Source: Anastrepha obliqua | Taxonomy: Eukaryota; Arthropoda; Insecta; Diptera; Tephritidae | Direction: 5' to 3' | Length of the DNA stretch: 64,000 nucleotides | Assembly (NCBI RefSeq): GCF_027943255.1 | Contig: NC_072896.1 | Span: 2,418,001-2,482,000, forward strand | In this document: positions 11,477 to 23,748 of the stretch, piece by piece | How positions within the stretch are numbered: the stretch's first letter is position 1 | Layout of the letters: every line of letters starts with the position of its first letter | The notes under the pieces: generated by a model | Told to the model about the DNA's origin: nothing | Database searches by the model: none | The model's input: the letters and a program-made list of their open reading frames with translations, nothing else | Position numbers and translations under genes: made by a program

Positions 11477-13269
11477 TGTATCAAAAGATATTCTTTGTGT
11501 GGAATTTCTGCAATATGTTTAATAGGAGTTTTAGTTTGATTTTATTGTTAAAAATTAAATTAAGAATTTTTGGAAATTGTCCGCATTTCGCTAAATATGC
11601 AGTGCATAGATGTAAAATCCAAATTACCGTTACTACGTACATACATATTTCGGCATTACATAACTATTGCACTCAAATATTTAACCGATAAGAGCAAATG
11701 GGTTTATTAATTGGAAATCTATCAATAATTGATAACAGTATTTGCTAATCTTGTCGCTCACATTATGCACATAGATAATTTGATATTACGCACAAATACA
11801 TGCACCAACAAAGGCAATATAAAACACAAGCACACAATTTCATTATTTCAGATTAATTGCGGAGGGAGGCGATTGGGCTGTCAGGAAACTACTCAGCATA
11901 GTCGAGTAATCGGTAGATCGTCGGATATGGCAGCCGAGCAACCAGTAATTGAATTAACAAAATTTAATTAAACTAATAAATTCTGCAAATACATTAAGTA
12001 AATCATTGCAGTAATAACAATAGGGGAAAGTGAGGTTTAATGGATGCATTTATGCACACATGCAACCCTTTTTATGCACATTATATTAAATACATATACA
12101 GGTGTGTGTGTGTATGTTCGAATAGGTGTATGATAGTATGCTTAGGCGCACCTGAAACAGGAAATTGTTATCCCCATTGTTGTTGTTGCCAAAATGTATT
12201 GTTTTGTTGTCGCACAACAGGCCACAGGAATAATATCAATGCGGACGATGACGATAATTATAACAATTACAACGGCGACATTTGATAATTGGAACATAAT
12301 TATGCACAAGAAGATAGTCATTGCAGTAACGAGGTGAAATAGCAATAGAGATAGCAAGCGCACATTTACCCGCACAACAACTGCCTGCATAGTGGGCAGG
12401 GAGCTAATCTGTGTGTGTGCTCTCTTGGAGAACTGATGGCAATGGTGGCCGCTACTGGACCACATTGCGTTTTCGGACAGCAGCCATGCATGGACAATGG
12501 AAAATTTATAGCCAAACCCCAAAAGCCTAAATGGTATGTGCACACAGAAATGTGCCACATTCAAATGTAACGATGGTTGCGCCCATTAATAGGCAATGGA
12601 ATGCTAGGAAACTACGAGCACTACAAATGTTGTACAAGCAGGTATACGATTGTCACTTTGCGGGCACACAGCTAAAGCAAAATGTTCATATGAAAATGCT
12701 TGCATAAAAATTTATTTCCAATTAGTAGCACCGGGGCACAAGGCCACGCCGCGCCGTTGGCTATAAAAAACAGTTTCTAAACATAAATGTTTTAAGAATC
12801 GATGTCGCAGACTGGTCCCAACAAATCTGTTGACATTTTTGGCGTCCTTTGCTTTCGATCTTCTCATTCTTTGCAATGGTGCAAGTGTCCAAATGGTGTA
12901 AATGGTAATTTCTCATTTATGAAATGGCTTGAAAGTGTCCAAAGGGAGTGGCAACTCATTTACTGATATTTAGGAACTAAAGAAAGAGAAAAGAGAACAA
13001 ATTAAATTAAATTGCATGGAAAAACGCAAAAATACCAGGTGTAGTTTGTGTTCGCCAAGTCTTCATTGTTTGGTGTATTCTGCGAATTTCGCTCTGGTAA
13101 ATTCAGTTAAGTAAAGAATGTACTATTAATTTTGTGTTTCTAAGAAAATATCAGGAGTGTAAGTGTTGAAGATGCTGGCAGTAGCCATAATGTGGTTGAA
13201 TATTTGCCCTGCTCTGGGTTCCACACACATCTGTGACTGATGGAGGTTAAAAACTGAGGAATGAAAGCT
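11477..13269. other. intergenic, no gene seen
   Basis: Noncoding by eye, with GT microsatellites near 12100. Frames at 12040 and 12142 overlap on opposite strands and are driven by low-complexity repeats. Confidence 0.55.
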
Positions 13270-13430
13270 TAAGAGAAATGTGCGAAATACTCGATATAGT
13301 AAAATGGAGCCGTAAAAGAAGGCGAGATTGGAAGCAACATGTCCTCAGAATGACCGGCGACATCAAGCACTACACGCCCACGAGGAAGACCACTAAAGAG
13401 ACAGAAGGAGTGCTGGACATCGGGATCAAC
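13270..13430 (+). mobile_element. LINE C-terminal fragment (RTE/CR1-like)
   Basis: Translates to CEILDIVKWSRKRRRDWKQH then VLRMTGDIKHYTP and a basic tail, the pattern found downstream of the reverse transcriptase in RTE/CR1-like elements (W.RRRR.W..HV.RM). No catalytic part remains. Confidence 0.6.
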
Positions 13431-13712
13431 ATTCGATGATTAATAACACTGATTTTTGTATTGCATATTAATAAATATATAAGCTTTTGTTAGAAGCAAG
13501 ATAAGGATGAAAAAGAATTCATGAAAAGGTCGAACAATAGGAGTTTTGCAGGCATAATTTGTTCTAAACCTATGCAAATGGAACGGATATCTATTACGTA
13601 AAGACGTGTTAGGGACCGAAAAGTTAATAATTTCTAGAAAAGAGGAACATTCAGTCTTCAACTTGATAATATTAAAACAAACGACAGCGATGTTCTACTT
13701 TCTAGCTGGGGT

Positions 13713-14995
13713 ACCATGAGTACAACCTCTGGTGATGCCCTAAACGCTATGCTTGATTTGCTTCCCCTGGATCTTAAGATACAACAGGAAGCTATAAAAG
13801 CAATGTGTAGACTCCATAAATATGGTTTCTGGCACGAAGATGGAACTTCGGGACACAGAGAAGTCTTTAAGTTGCTGTCGCAGCAGTATCCACTGTTTTT
13901 GGCACCTAAGGATGACCTGATACCCACAGTTTCATTTGGAAGGAAATTTGATGTCAGATTTCCATTGCGTGAGCAATGGAGCAATCCAGAATGCATGCAA
14001 GGAGGTTTGACGGATATTTTCTTTACCGATGGGTCCAAGAATGAAACAGGGTCTGGAGCCGGATGGCACTTAAACGATAGTAATAAGTATCACTATGCTA
14101 TGGGGGGAATGGCAACTGTTTCCCAAACAGAAGTTTTTGCCATCCTGAAAGTAGCCGAATGGATAATCGAGAGGAGATGGAGCGGAAAACAGATTGGAGT
14201 CTTCAGTGACAGTCAGGCTGCATTGAAGGCCCTGGAGAACGCGAGGCAAACCTCAAAGATTGTCCAAGAATGTAAGAAGAAGCGCAATTCTGTCGCAAGA
14301 CAAAACAGGCTTGTACTTATATGGGTTCCAGGACACTCCGGTGTTCAAGGAAACGAAATTGCCGACGAATTGGCCAACCGTGGATCAGCGGTGCCCCCAC
14401 AGGGGCCAGAGCCAATAATCGGAATCAGTTCCGCAGGAATCAAGAATTGGATCAGCGATTATGTAGGCAATCTACATAAAGAGCGATGGTCCGGTCTAGA
14501 ACGCTGCAGAACTGCAAAGTGTTTTGAGACAATCTCGAACAGAAAACTTAGAAGGAAAGACATTCGGTTGATGGTCGGCATCATTACAGGACACAACCCA
14601 TGGGGTCAGCATATGACCACCATTGGAATCATCGAGGACCCGGTATGCCTGTCATGCTTGGAGGAGACGTATAGCACTGAGCACTTTCTCTAGGAGTTTC
14701 CTGCGTTTGCTAGAGCACGGCTACGAGTATTGGGTTCCGATGTCATGAGAATGAGTAATATTCGTTCACTAAAACTGGAGAATATTTACAGATTTGCCAA
14801 GGAATCTGGAAAATTCTCACAAGACTAACTATCTCTATCTCTGTCTCTATTCTTTCCTATCGCTCTCTCTGATACTTTTCTCTTTCCCTCCTTGACTATC
14901 TACCCCCTTTCCAGAGCTTTAAATACAATGGGCTCTTTAGTCTGAGTGTTTTAGGAGCCACCAAATCTCCTGGTGCTCCTTGGCTCGACATTTTC
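13713..14995 (+). mobile_element. 5'-truncated LINE: RNase H domain and 3' UTR
   Basis: The coding part (13716-14820) starts inside the segment linking reverse transcriptase to RNase H. It includes a complete RNase H domain, the post-RNase H zinc-binding tail and a 3' UTR with a CT-rich stretch, ending about GGTGCTCCTTGGCTCGACA. A one-codon in-frame stop interrupts the end of the protein (see the RNase H entry). The reverse transcriptase and endonuclease are absent. Confidence 0.85.
13716..14693 (+). pseudogene. LINE RNase H domain, catalytic residues kept, one premature stop
   Basis: RNase H removes the RNA template during target-primed reverse transcription. The domain covers about residues 95-225: FFTDGSKNETGSGAG (Asp), SQTEVFAILKVAEW (Glu), VFSDSQAALKAL (Asp) and WVPGHSGVQGNEIADELAN (His and final Asp). 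All four acidic positions are present. The TAG at 14691 falls in the cysteine/histidine tail (TEHFL then EFPAFARARLRVLG in the same frame), and reading on reaches a natural stop near 14828. So the RNase H core is whole, but the element is truncated upstream and interrupted downstream. The ATG at 13716 is only the first Met of the surviving piece, not a real start. Confidence 0.85.
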
Positions 14996-15085
14996 AAATT
15001 TCAAGATCCCCTCAAGAAAAACTTGTTGAACTCGTTCAGTTCAATCGATAGAGAATTGTCGAGAAGGTGTCCAAATAAACACGCC

Positions 15086-15378
15086 ATTACCATTCGGAAT
15101 TCAGAGAGAAGGTAGGTTCGAATCTCGGTGAAACACCAAAATTAAGAAAAACATTTTTCTAATAGCGGTCGCCCCTCGGCAGGCAATGGCAAATCTCCGA
15201 GTGTATTTCTACCATGAAAGAGCTCCTCATAAAAATATCTGCCGTTCAGAGTCAGCTTAAAACTGTAGGATCATCTATTTGTGGAACAACATCAAGACGC
15301 ACGCCACAAATAGGAGGAGCTCGGCCAAACACCCAAAAAAGGGTGTACGCGCCAATTATATGTATACATACATATATT
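15086..15378 (+). repeat. tRNA-derived SINE, 5' end shortened
   Basis: Contains the pol III B box (GGTTCGAATCTCGG), then GAAACACCAAAATTAAGAAA, TAATAGCGGTCGCC, GGCAGGCAATGGCAAA, AAGCTCCTCATAAAAATA-like, GGAGCTCGGCCAAACACC and a GCGCCAATTATATGTATACA tail. The A-box half of the head is missing. Closest in sequence to the copy at 30372. Confidence 0.85.
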
Positions 15379-15544
15379 CCAACTTAAGAGTGTAAGGGTC
15401 TACAAAGTTCGTGCTATTCCTTCTTATGAAACCAAGAATAGAGTAGGCTTTAGATAGAACGGTGGTTTCTGCCGAGTGGGCTGAAATATTTACAAAAATA
15501 GCATCACATATCGATTACTAAAGATATATTTTTTTAACTGAAAT

Positions 15545-15990
15545 GTTATTGAAAGAATCTTTGCCAGTAACGAAGCATGGGTTTATGGAATGTCTTCGAA
15601 GTGAGTCAACGGAATGACACGGAAAGGAAGATCGATGCAAAATCAAGGTTTAGTTAACCGTAAATCGTTGGACCAGACCAAGATGCTTATATGAGCGTAA
15701 TTAAGCGTTAGGGAGGGAATATTCATCGTAAAGGATGGAGTTGTAGATAAAGAACACGTGATTTCTTCACCACGGCTATACACCGACTAGCATAGCTCGT
15801 GCGGAATGCGATAATTTAAGCAAAAACAACGTTAATGTCATTCCATTCGCCCCATATTCACCTGGTATAACCCATTGCGACTTTCGTCCGTTTCTACAAC
15901 TCAAGTCATCCCTTCGTGCTAGGTGAGGAAGTAAAGGATAATTTATAATATAAGCTGAAGGTAATACCAAATGAATTGTAGATTGGAAGA
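15545..15990 (+). pseudogene. mariner transposase relic (DD34D)
   Basis: Heavily decayed. Recognisable blocks on the plus strand: ASNEAWVYGM (from TGDESWVYGY) near 15570, KDGVVDKEH near 15740, then HHGYTPTSIARAE and NNVNVIPFAPYSPG followed by THCDFRPFLQLKSSLRAR near 15770-15925, matching HHDNAPAHT and PPYSPDLAPCDFFLFPKLK. Several stops and indels. No terminal repeats were identified. Confidence 0.65.
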
Positions 15991-16912
15991 AACCTTGAAA
16001 TAGGTAGTAGTTACAATCCAAGTATCTGAATCATTTTTGTTTTACATTCGTTTTATTTTAATGCATATTTCCCTCAAAATGCTTAAAAAAATTTAAATTC
16101 ATTTCTAGTACTGTAACATGAATTAAAGATTCTACTAATTTGTTTATAAATATTTATATTATGAGTATATTTAATTTCAAAGTTTACTAACTTTTTCGAA
16201 GTATCGCATTTTTTAACAACAATTGCAGGTTTCCGAATACAAAATAGCGGACATGTAAATTGTGCTCTTATGTCTCTAATGAAAATACTTGACGTTGGCA
16301 TTCGAATGCGCCAATGAGATTTATTACAGATTCGGGGAGAGATGGTCGGGGCAACAACACGCAACCAAAGTGAATGAAACAATATGAAAGAAAATAATGA
16401 AAAGACACACGAGTACATACATACATACATACAATATTAGCACGTTGACTATATGAACGCACACAGATGAGTGAACTGATTTCTTGTCCAATGTATCGAT
16501 TGCGTTGTGTATGCATTTGTGGATTTGTATTCACACATTCACTCATGCGGTATAATAGTCGGTGACTTGCCATATTTAGATATCCCATTCAATGAGAAAG
16601 TCGCATGCAGTTCGAAGAACTGTGCAATAAAATGTTGCACTATTATTCAGTGATATTGGATTTTGATAAGTAAGGTTGAAGTTAGTCATTGCACCATATT
16701 CGAAATCGATTGCATTACTATAAATCTATCTTTGGTATTATTAGAGTCTTATTTGCTAAATATTCTTTTGAGATTTTGCTATGGGAGGTTTAAACTTTCA
16801 TTTCCTTTTGGCTTTACCGAACACGTAGAATCTTCCTGCACTGTGAGTTTAATAGTGAGTGAGTTTATTTAGTGATTTTACACAACGAGACGCAGTCAAT
16901 TCAAAATTAATC
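15991..16912. other. intergenic, no gene seen
   Basis: A+T-rich, with a short CATA run near 16415. Nothing coding is supported. Confidence 0.5.
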
Positions 16913-17212
16913 CGCCCTGTTAGCCGAAGTCGAATGGGTTAGTGCGTGACTACCATTCAGAAGCGCACGCTTTCGAAACCTTGGGCGCGAAACATCAAAT
17001 GGTGTAAAAAGTGTTTGTAATAGCGGTCGCCCCATGGCAGACAATGGCAAACCTGAGTGTATTTACACCATGAAAAAGCTCCTCATAAAAAAGTATCTGG
17101 GGTTCGGTGTCTTCTTAAAACTGTAGATGCTTCCATATTTGGAGCAACTTCAAGATGCACCCCACAATTAGCCAAACACAAAATGGTGAGTATAAGAGCC
17201 AATTATATATTA
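16913..17212 (+). repeat. tRNA-derived SINE, full length but diverged
   Basis: Has a head with an A-box-like stretch (TAGCCGAAGTCGAATGGGTT, GTGCGTGACTACC), a diverged B box (TTTCGAAACC), TAATAGCGGTCGCCCC, ATGAAAAAGCTCCTCATAAA, GCCAATTATATA. Its TA-rich tail is interrupted by the DD41D element starting at 17213 and resumes after 18037. Confidence 0.8.
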
Positions 17213-18037
17213 TACAGGGTGGGCCATATAGCGTTTGCTTTTTGAACCACCTACTTTTTTGAGAATGGTAACACAAATGACATGTCAAATGTGTTCATAA
17301 TTTACTTAAAGGTTTGGCATTTACGAAATGGGACGCTATACGCTTGAACAAAATTGGCAAATATTGAAAACCTATTTCCAAAGTGGTGAGTCTTCTTCTT
17401 CTTTTCAGATTTTCACATCGGTGGCTACGTCAATAAGCAAAATTGTCGGATTTGGAGCTCAGAAAATCCACACGTTTCTGTAGAGAAGCAAATGCATCCA
17501 CAACGAGTCACTGTCAGGCCATTTTTTTCGAAAATGAGCGAGGAGCCGCGGTTACAGTAAATGGCGAGCGTTACCGTAACATGCGCAACGAGTTGTTTCC
17601 AAAAATTGAAGAGGATGACTTGGACGACATTTGGTTTCAACAGGACGGTGCAACTTGTCACACTGCCAAAGTTACACTCGAACTTTTGCCTACCGTTTTT
17701 GAAAACCGAATAATCAGCCGAAATTTAAGCCCGTTGGACTATTTTTTGTGGGGAGCCGTTAAAGACAAATGCTATGCGAACCACCCAGAGACGATTGATG
17801 CTTTAAAACACGAAATCGAAGTTACCATTCATGAAATTGGAGCCCAAACAATCGAAAATGTGCTTAAAAATTGGGTTGATCAAATGGCCTACTTTAAAGC
17901 CAGTCGTGGCAGTCATTTGAACAATATTATTTTTCATTCATAAATGACAATGTTCAATCTTCAAATTAAAAAAAAAATAATAATTAGTTTTTTTTATAAC
18001 CGATTCAAAAAGCAAATTTTACATGGCTCACCCTATA
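17213..18037 (+). mobile_element. deleted DD41D mariner-family element with both ends
   Basis: Left end TACAGGGTGGGCCATATAGC and, reversed, right end TATAGGGTGAGCCATGTAAA, both continuing to GTTTGCTTTTTGAA/ATTTGCTTTTTGAA, so the inverted repeats span about 35 bases. TA flanks both ends. At 825 bp it is about two thirds of full size. It sits in the TA tail of the SINE at 16913. Confidence 0.88.
17328..17943 (+). pseudogene. DD41D transposase with internal deletions
   Basis: The start codon and about 20 residues (MGRYTLEQNWQILKTYFQSG) survive at 17328. The rest of the HTH and the first catalytic Asp are deleted, and the sequence resumes at [12 protein letters not shown] near 17425. A second gap precedes [33 protein letters not shown] and LSPLDYFLWG are present but only 30 residues apart, so about 11 residues around the usual NWPPRSCD segment are missing. 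The C-terminus is complete (SRGSHLNNIIF) and ends in TAA. No functional protein is possible. Confidence 0.87.
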
Positions 18038-19300
18038 TATATACATATCCCTAAATTAATAGTATTAAAATTTTCGTGGAACGTACAAAATTGCGGCTCA
18101 ATAATCAGTAGATACGCAGATCCGAACTGTGGGCAAAGAACATTCTTCCCTGACGAAGCCTATAAAACATAAGTATAAATTCATCCGCACAGATGGACTG
18201 TTCGGTGCGGTGTATAGCATAGCGGCACCTCTCATTTTGATCCAAAAATAAAAGTCTTATATTATTTTTACACTGCCAGTTTTTCTCTCCTTAAAATCTT
18301 GACTCTCAGACCGTTAAATACTTTCGGTGAATAGCTTTTATAATTTATTTTTCGAGAGTGGGCTGTTTTGCCCAATCTGCTCGTGAATATAAAAGTGTTT
18401 TAAATGAGGCGCTGTTTCCTCTAGGCAGCTATGTTATAAAACCAGAAAACCTTATCTGTGGATCAAAGGGCACACTTTATTGTCGAGAAGTCAATGCATT
18501 CGTAAAGAATCATGTGTTCTAATTTTTGCAGGATGCCAGGATATTGCGTTTATCCTTGAGGTAAACATCATTCTAGTCATTCATGCAATACATCTATAAA
18601 GCATCATTGGTTTAATGCAATATTATTGTACTTTATGGCTTTATTATCTAAAAAAATTATATCTAAAAGGATATTCGCATTTCGACCCTTTCACTAAAAC
18701 AGGTTGCTCCGTTTTCTCCAGGGTGCTTATCTTTTTCATTGCATTATCTTTCTCTTAAATGGTCTTCTTGCCTTCTCGCTCCTTGTTTTGTAGCTACCCA
18801 TTTTCACAGCTTACTTATTGGAACAGCAGTTCCAAAGAAGATTATCAAAATCACAATCCAAATGGAGCTGAATAGTGCAATAAATCGATTAGAAAAAGAC
18901 ACCATTGAATAAGAACTATTTTGTGTTTCAATCTTCTCTCTACATATGCACGTATGTACATAGCACATAAGTACGTTTATTACAAAGTGTACAAATATTT
19001 GCCAATTTATTCTCCCTGTTTAGCTGCATAAACCTTTCGCTCATAAAATGTACCATTATCACGACTCGTGAAAATTGAATGAATGCCACTACGAGTACAA
19101 CAAAGTATGTGGAGACATGAGGCTGCCTTAAAATATTCAATTATGATATCATCGTTACCCTGCAGTCGAACCAACTAGTCCTGAACTACCTTGGTTGGTT
19201 GGTTAAAGTGATGATTCATCCAGAATCCAACTAGCACTTCCACACCATTTTGTTGTCCCATCCTCGTTACCAACTTGTTTACCAGTTATTTACAGAATGA
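18038..19300. other. intergenic, no clear gene
   Basis: After the last bases of the SINE tail, no clear feature. A doubtful transposase-like trace near 18090-18250 is listed among the rejected items. Confidence 0.45.
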
Positions 19301-20860
19301 CTATATCCAGTCTGTGCGGTTTAGGAACCTTATTAGGTTGTTAACGTCTATGCCACGCAGTTGCTTGAGACTCTCGAACAGCGGTTTGCCCAGGGTTAAC
19401 ATTCTGTCCTTCCATAGGGCAGGGCATTCACAGAGCAAATGGAAGACTGTTTCCTTTTTCTCCGGCTGTTTACAACTGTGACAGTATGTGTTGTGAGGGA
19501 TGCCCATTATGACGGATTGTTTTCCGATAGACCAAGAGCCAGTTATGACTGCCGTTAGTCTACAGGCGTTCCGTCGTTTCATGTTTAACAATGTTGACGA
19601 TGGTTTGAGATTCTAGGTGGGCCATAACGTCCAGCTAATTTTGCATTTCGTCTGGTCTCTCCGTCTACAATCTGCGATTCTAAAGTGTTTTAGGGAAATC
19701 GCATTCTTGACTGCACCTTATGTTGTGAATACCGTTACTGCAAGAACGTTATTCATGGCAGATCCCCCTCTTGCCACTTCATTTGCTTTTTCGTCACCTT
19801 CAATGTTCCGATGTCCCGGACACCCAGATTAAGGTAATTTTATGGTTTTCGCTCAAGGTGGTAAGGCTATTCCTGCTTTGTTCCACTGCTCTAGAGGTTG
19901 TTGTAGCTGAATTCAGTGCCTGGATTGTGGCATTGCTTTCAAAAAATATAGCGATATGGTACTTAAAAGAGAAATCTGCGATTAGTAGCCTACAAGCTTC
20001 CCCAATTCCAAGTACTTCCGCCTGGAAGACACTGCAGGCATTAGGGAGACGTACAGATTTTTCAATTTGAAGTCTATGAGAATATATACCAGCTCCAACA
20101 CCACAATCTATTTTTGAGTCAAACGTATAGACTGTAGTATCGAAGTTGTTTAGTGAGAATCTCTTATTCCATTCCTCCTTAGATGGAAAGAGAGTGGCAA
20201 AATTCCTATTGTATGTTACCGTCGGGACGATGTTGTCCGTCTTCTCCGAGAATAACTGAGTTTGTCGCAATAATAGTCTTGCGTGAACATAAGTTTTTTC
20301 TTTCCAGCAACCCGCTTTATTTAACCTAAATGCACTCATGGTTGCGCTCTTCTTAATTAGTATGGTAGGTAGGTTTATTGGAATAACGTGTGTCAGTGCA
20401 TTTGGAGCCTCCAGGGCATGATCTGATTGCGCTGACCGCTATTGCATAGTCTGATCTTTGTATTCTGCCGATTAATTTGGTGTTGTAAGTCGCCATTGCC
20501 TGCCGAAGGGCGACCGATTCGAACCTACATTCTCTCTGAATTCCAGATGGTAGTCACGCACCATCCTATTCGTCTTCGGCGATATCTTATGGAAAGTCAA
20601 TTCTCAGCTTATCGAAAAAGCGGTCCTCGATACCCACGCGACCACTCCATTTATTATCATTGGCCTAATTATCATCCCATCACCCCCAGGATTTTCGTAC
20701 TAAACGTTTCCATACCATGAACATCCGCTGCTTTGGGCAAGGCTGCGTCACCACATATTTTCCAGTTAAGCTTCACATCCAAGATAAGACCAAGTTACTT
20801 AACCTCGCTGACCATTCCATTAGCAACCCCGTTCGTATTGATTTCCCTCATCTAATTGTT
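19301..20860 (-). mobile_element. old LINE: reverse-transcriptase thumb, RNase H, zinc tail
   Basis: Read on the minus strand. Near 20820-20770 the RT thumb motif LGLILDVKLNWK appears, then IIRPMIINGVVAW near 20660. A SINE interrupts at 20487-20582. The coding sequence resumes with EAPNALTHVIPINLPTILIK (20420-20360) and the 179-residue frame 20339-19800. The RNase H in that frame is damaged: TDGSK has become TFDSK, SDSQ has become ESNA, and VPGHS has become VSGTS. The tail at 19591-19301 has ITGSWSIGKQSVIMG and CHSCKQPEKKETVFHLLCEC, ending FLNRTDWI and a stop. Frameshifts separate the pieces. It is an inactive relic. Confidence 0.8.
20487..20582 (-). repeat. SINE with internal deletion, inside the old LINE
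   Basis: Reversed: GCCGAAGACGAATAGGATGG, TGCGTGACTACC, GAATTCAGAGAGAATGTAGG, TTCGAATC, then a jump straight to GGTCGCCCTTCGGCAGGCAA. The segment between the B box and the GCGGTCGCC block is missing. Confidence 0.75.
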
Positions 20861-20869
20861 ATGACAACA

Positions 20870-20956
20870 AAGTGTTTTCACCGAGATTCGAACCTACGTT
20901 CTCTCTGTGAATTCCAAATGGTATTCACGCACCAACCCATTCGGCTACGGCGAATG
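20870..20956 (-). repeat. SINE head, truncating a mariner copy
   Basis: Reversed it reads CGCCGTAGCCGAATGGGTTG, GTGCGTGAATACCATTTGGA, ACGTAGGTTCGAATCTCGGT. This is the best-preserved tRNA-like head in the window, with A-box (TAGCCGAATGG) and B-box (GGTTCGAATCT) matches. Its 5' end abuts the mariner coding sequence at 20957; its other side joins the old LINE. Confidence 0.8.
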
Positions 20957-21840
20957 AATTGTCGAAGCACTTTTGCCACTCTGAATGAGGTACCTCCAAA
21001 ACATGCATTCTGAATGGCGCAACCGCTTCTTCAGGTGTCGAAAAACGTTGACCTCTCAGTTTGTTTTTTACGTACGGGAATAAAAAGAAGTCATTCGGTG
21101 CCAAGTCAGGACTATACGGCGGATGACCCATTAATTCGATGTTTTGGGTGCTCAAAAATGCAGTTGTTTGAGCCGATGTGTGAGAGCTCGCATTGTCCTG
21201 GTGAAGAGTGATCCGTCTTTGGCGATTGGTTTTCCTAATTTCTTGGAAGACAACTGGCAAACAAATGGTTGTGTACCACTCAGAAATTACTGTTCTACGT
21301 TGTTCTAGTGGTACGGTTGCGACATGTCCAGTTTTTCCGAAAAAACAGGCGACCATTTGCTTGGAAGTGCTTCGTGCGCGAACAACTTTTGTTGGATTTG
21401 ACTCATCTTGAAACACCCATACAGTCGACTGCTGTTTACTTTCGGGCTCATACGCGTAAATCCATGATTCATCATCTGTCGTGTGTTTTCGATCGTATTT
21501 TTTGAGCATTTCCTTCGACCAATCGACACGAGCCTTTTTTTGAGCGATTGACAAATTGTGTGGGATCCAACGCGAACAAATTTTTTTGACAGTCAAATGT
21601 TTATGCAATATTGAATGTATGCTGGTCCCACTAATGCCTAAGATTGTCTCAATCTCACGATAGGTCACATGACGACCTTGCAATATCAGTTCGCGCACAG
21701 CATCAATGGTTTTCGGAACAACAACTGATTTTGGACGACCTTCACGAAATTCGCCTTGGAGTGAACGACGACCACGATTGAATTCACCATACCATCGATA
21801 AACACTGGTGCATCTTGCACTAGTATGGCTTCCCCCATCA
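20957..21840 (-). pseudogene. mariner transposase copy, both ends lost
   Basis: Very similar to the intact mariner at 24076. It reads from TSVYRWYGEFNRGRRSLQGE through the WIPHNLS linker, DDESWIYAYEPESK, HQDNASSHTSAQ and YSPDLAPNDFFLFPYVK to WQKCFDN. The N-terminal ~45 residues are replaced by unrelated sequence. About eight residues before the first catalytic Asp are deleted (KKYDRKHTTDDESW). The last ~20 residues are cut off by the SINE head at 20956. Terminal repeats are gone. The ATG at 21911 lies outside the mariner homology and is not a real start. Confidence 0.88.
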
Positions 21841-23454
21841 AATACTAGTTGATAAATTAAAATGCTGAGTAGGTTGGCTTTGTTCACAGCAAGCTCGATA
21901 TGCACTTGCATGTGTGTGCGTAGGTGGGTATGTGTAAGCTGCCAGTCATTTTGATCGTGATATAAATATTATTGGGAATATTTCAAGCGTGGCAACGAAT
22001 TTCGTGTTAGAAGCAATGAACGAAGATAGGCAGTGCAATATGTTTATATAAACACAAAAAGCTTTCCGGAAATGTGCATAATAATGCGATACACCCATAA
22101 ACGTGAGTATCCTGCCTAAATACTGCCAGAATATTAAAACAATTTCAGTTGCGTTATGGCCAGTTTGACAGTAAATCGCGTTTATACCGCAATTAAGCCA
22201 TATTCAATATTCCTACCCATACAAGCATAATTGGTAAACACATACACACGCATTTATGTATACCTGCATACCTGGTTATGAACGAAATTATCGTAATGTG
22301 TGTACATTTTAGTGTGCATTTGCTTTTATTGCAGTGTATTATGTAAAATTTTTGGGCCCATGCATTCGCCCAAGTTTGGCTACTTGGCATTTACACGCAT
22401 ATCCTGTTTGGCTGAGCATATCCTGTTGTATGAATTTGCATTTCTGCTTTTACAGATACATTTTGCATATCTGTTATGCTCGCATGTAGTTGTTGCTACT
22501 AAGCTAGTTCTTGGTAAGTGTTTGTACAACTATTGTTGGTGTTGCTGTTGTACTCGTACGTTAGTTGCGGTAAAATTGCTTAATTGAAACTGCGGAATTC
22601 ATTGTGGCATGCAACAAGCAAAGCACCGTGACACTGAAGCGTTCATATTTGTGTGTATGTATGTATTTATAATGTTGCAACAATTAAACCTCAAACGTGC
22701 GCAATTGTGGACACGAAATTTCCATTGAAGGAGCGTAAATTGAATTTAATGCCTGGTGTTTATCATGGGAATTATTGTGATGTTGTGATTTTGATCATCC
22801 ACACCTACCACAGGAACAACGTAAAACCTACATCTCACAGGAGTGCGCACAACTTTTAATGCACGAATGTGAAATATGAGAGAATTCACTAACTTTTCCA
22901 TGATTTAGGACAGAACGGTCCCAAAGCGGGTAGGTATTGCAGTAATTAAAGACACGGTGGGCGTAGTTCAGTCCATCAAATATAAAATCAGCACTTATTG
23001 ATTTCCTTCCTGAAGTGCATCTAGGAGCTCATATTTATGTCGAAAACAAAGTCAGCTTCGAAACCCCAGGTAGAACTACTCATTCGAGTGCCACGATGGA
23101 CCTGTAGTGAATAAAAACGGAACTCGTTGATACATCTGATGAAACATTTATTCGAATGTCCGGCAAATATCTTACCCGAGAACTCTATTGACTTTTGTTC
23201 TTAGGAAACGGCGCCTATTCCAAGTGATGATACGTTCAGTTGTATAGCCTCTTCGCTAATGTGGGCATACAAAACTCAGCAATGCACAGTCGTTTGAATC
23301 CCAACTAATAAATAGCAGATACTGTGTACTCGTGGTACTGCTTTTAAAAAGTTCTTGCTACCGTAGAAACGCGAATTCGGATATAATTATTTGAGAGACG
23401 AACGTAATCCCAAGTTTCCAGGCGCACTCTTGATATAAAAAGGCTTAATATAAA
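21841..23454. other. intergenic, no gene seen
   Basis: Noncoding by eye. Scattered CATA/TATG-type runs near 22220 and 22650. No repeat family was recognised. Confidence 0.5.
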
Positions 23455-23545
23455 TGAATCTACCGTTCAGAGACAGTGTAAGAAAACACGAAGATGCGCT
23501 TCAAATATCACCAAAGAAGCTCGGTCAAACATCTTACCATTGATG
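23455..23545 (+). repeat. decayed SINE fragment
   Basis: TCTACCGTTCAGAGACAGTG, AGATGCGCTTCA and AAGCTCGGTCAAACATCTTA align with the 3' half of the SINE with many changes. Confidence 0.5.
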
Positions 23546-23748
23546 TACAATTCAATTTCAGTGTTTTAAAACTGAATTCTCTCAAATAAGACTTTTTTAA
23601 TAATTTAACTTTAGTAAACGCGTTGACGAACAGTGTAAAGGATACCAGAAATTTAATTCTTTCAAAGTAATTTCCAACACATTTAATACGCTTCCCTAGT
23701 CAACCGTAGAAATTAGTTTCAAAACTAGTCCTAACTAGGTCCACTCAC

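Noticed and set aside
12142..12564. 140-codon minus frame
   Set aside because: Composed largely of valine/isoleucine codons from a GAC/AAC-type repeat; no family likeness and an overlapping plus frame.
18090..18250. Trace of a DUF4817-type transposase (IHPHRWTVRCGV-like)
   Set aside because: Only one short block fits, with several stops; it could be chance next to a real element of this class.
20870..20956. tRNA gene
   Set aside because: A- and B-box matches are present, but the acceptor stem does not close and the same head recurs in multi-copy SINEs.
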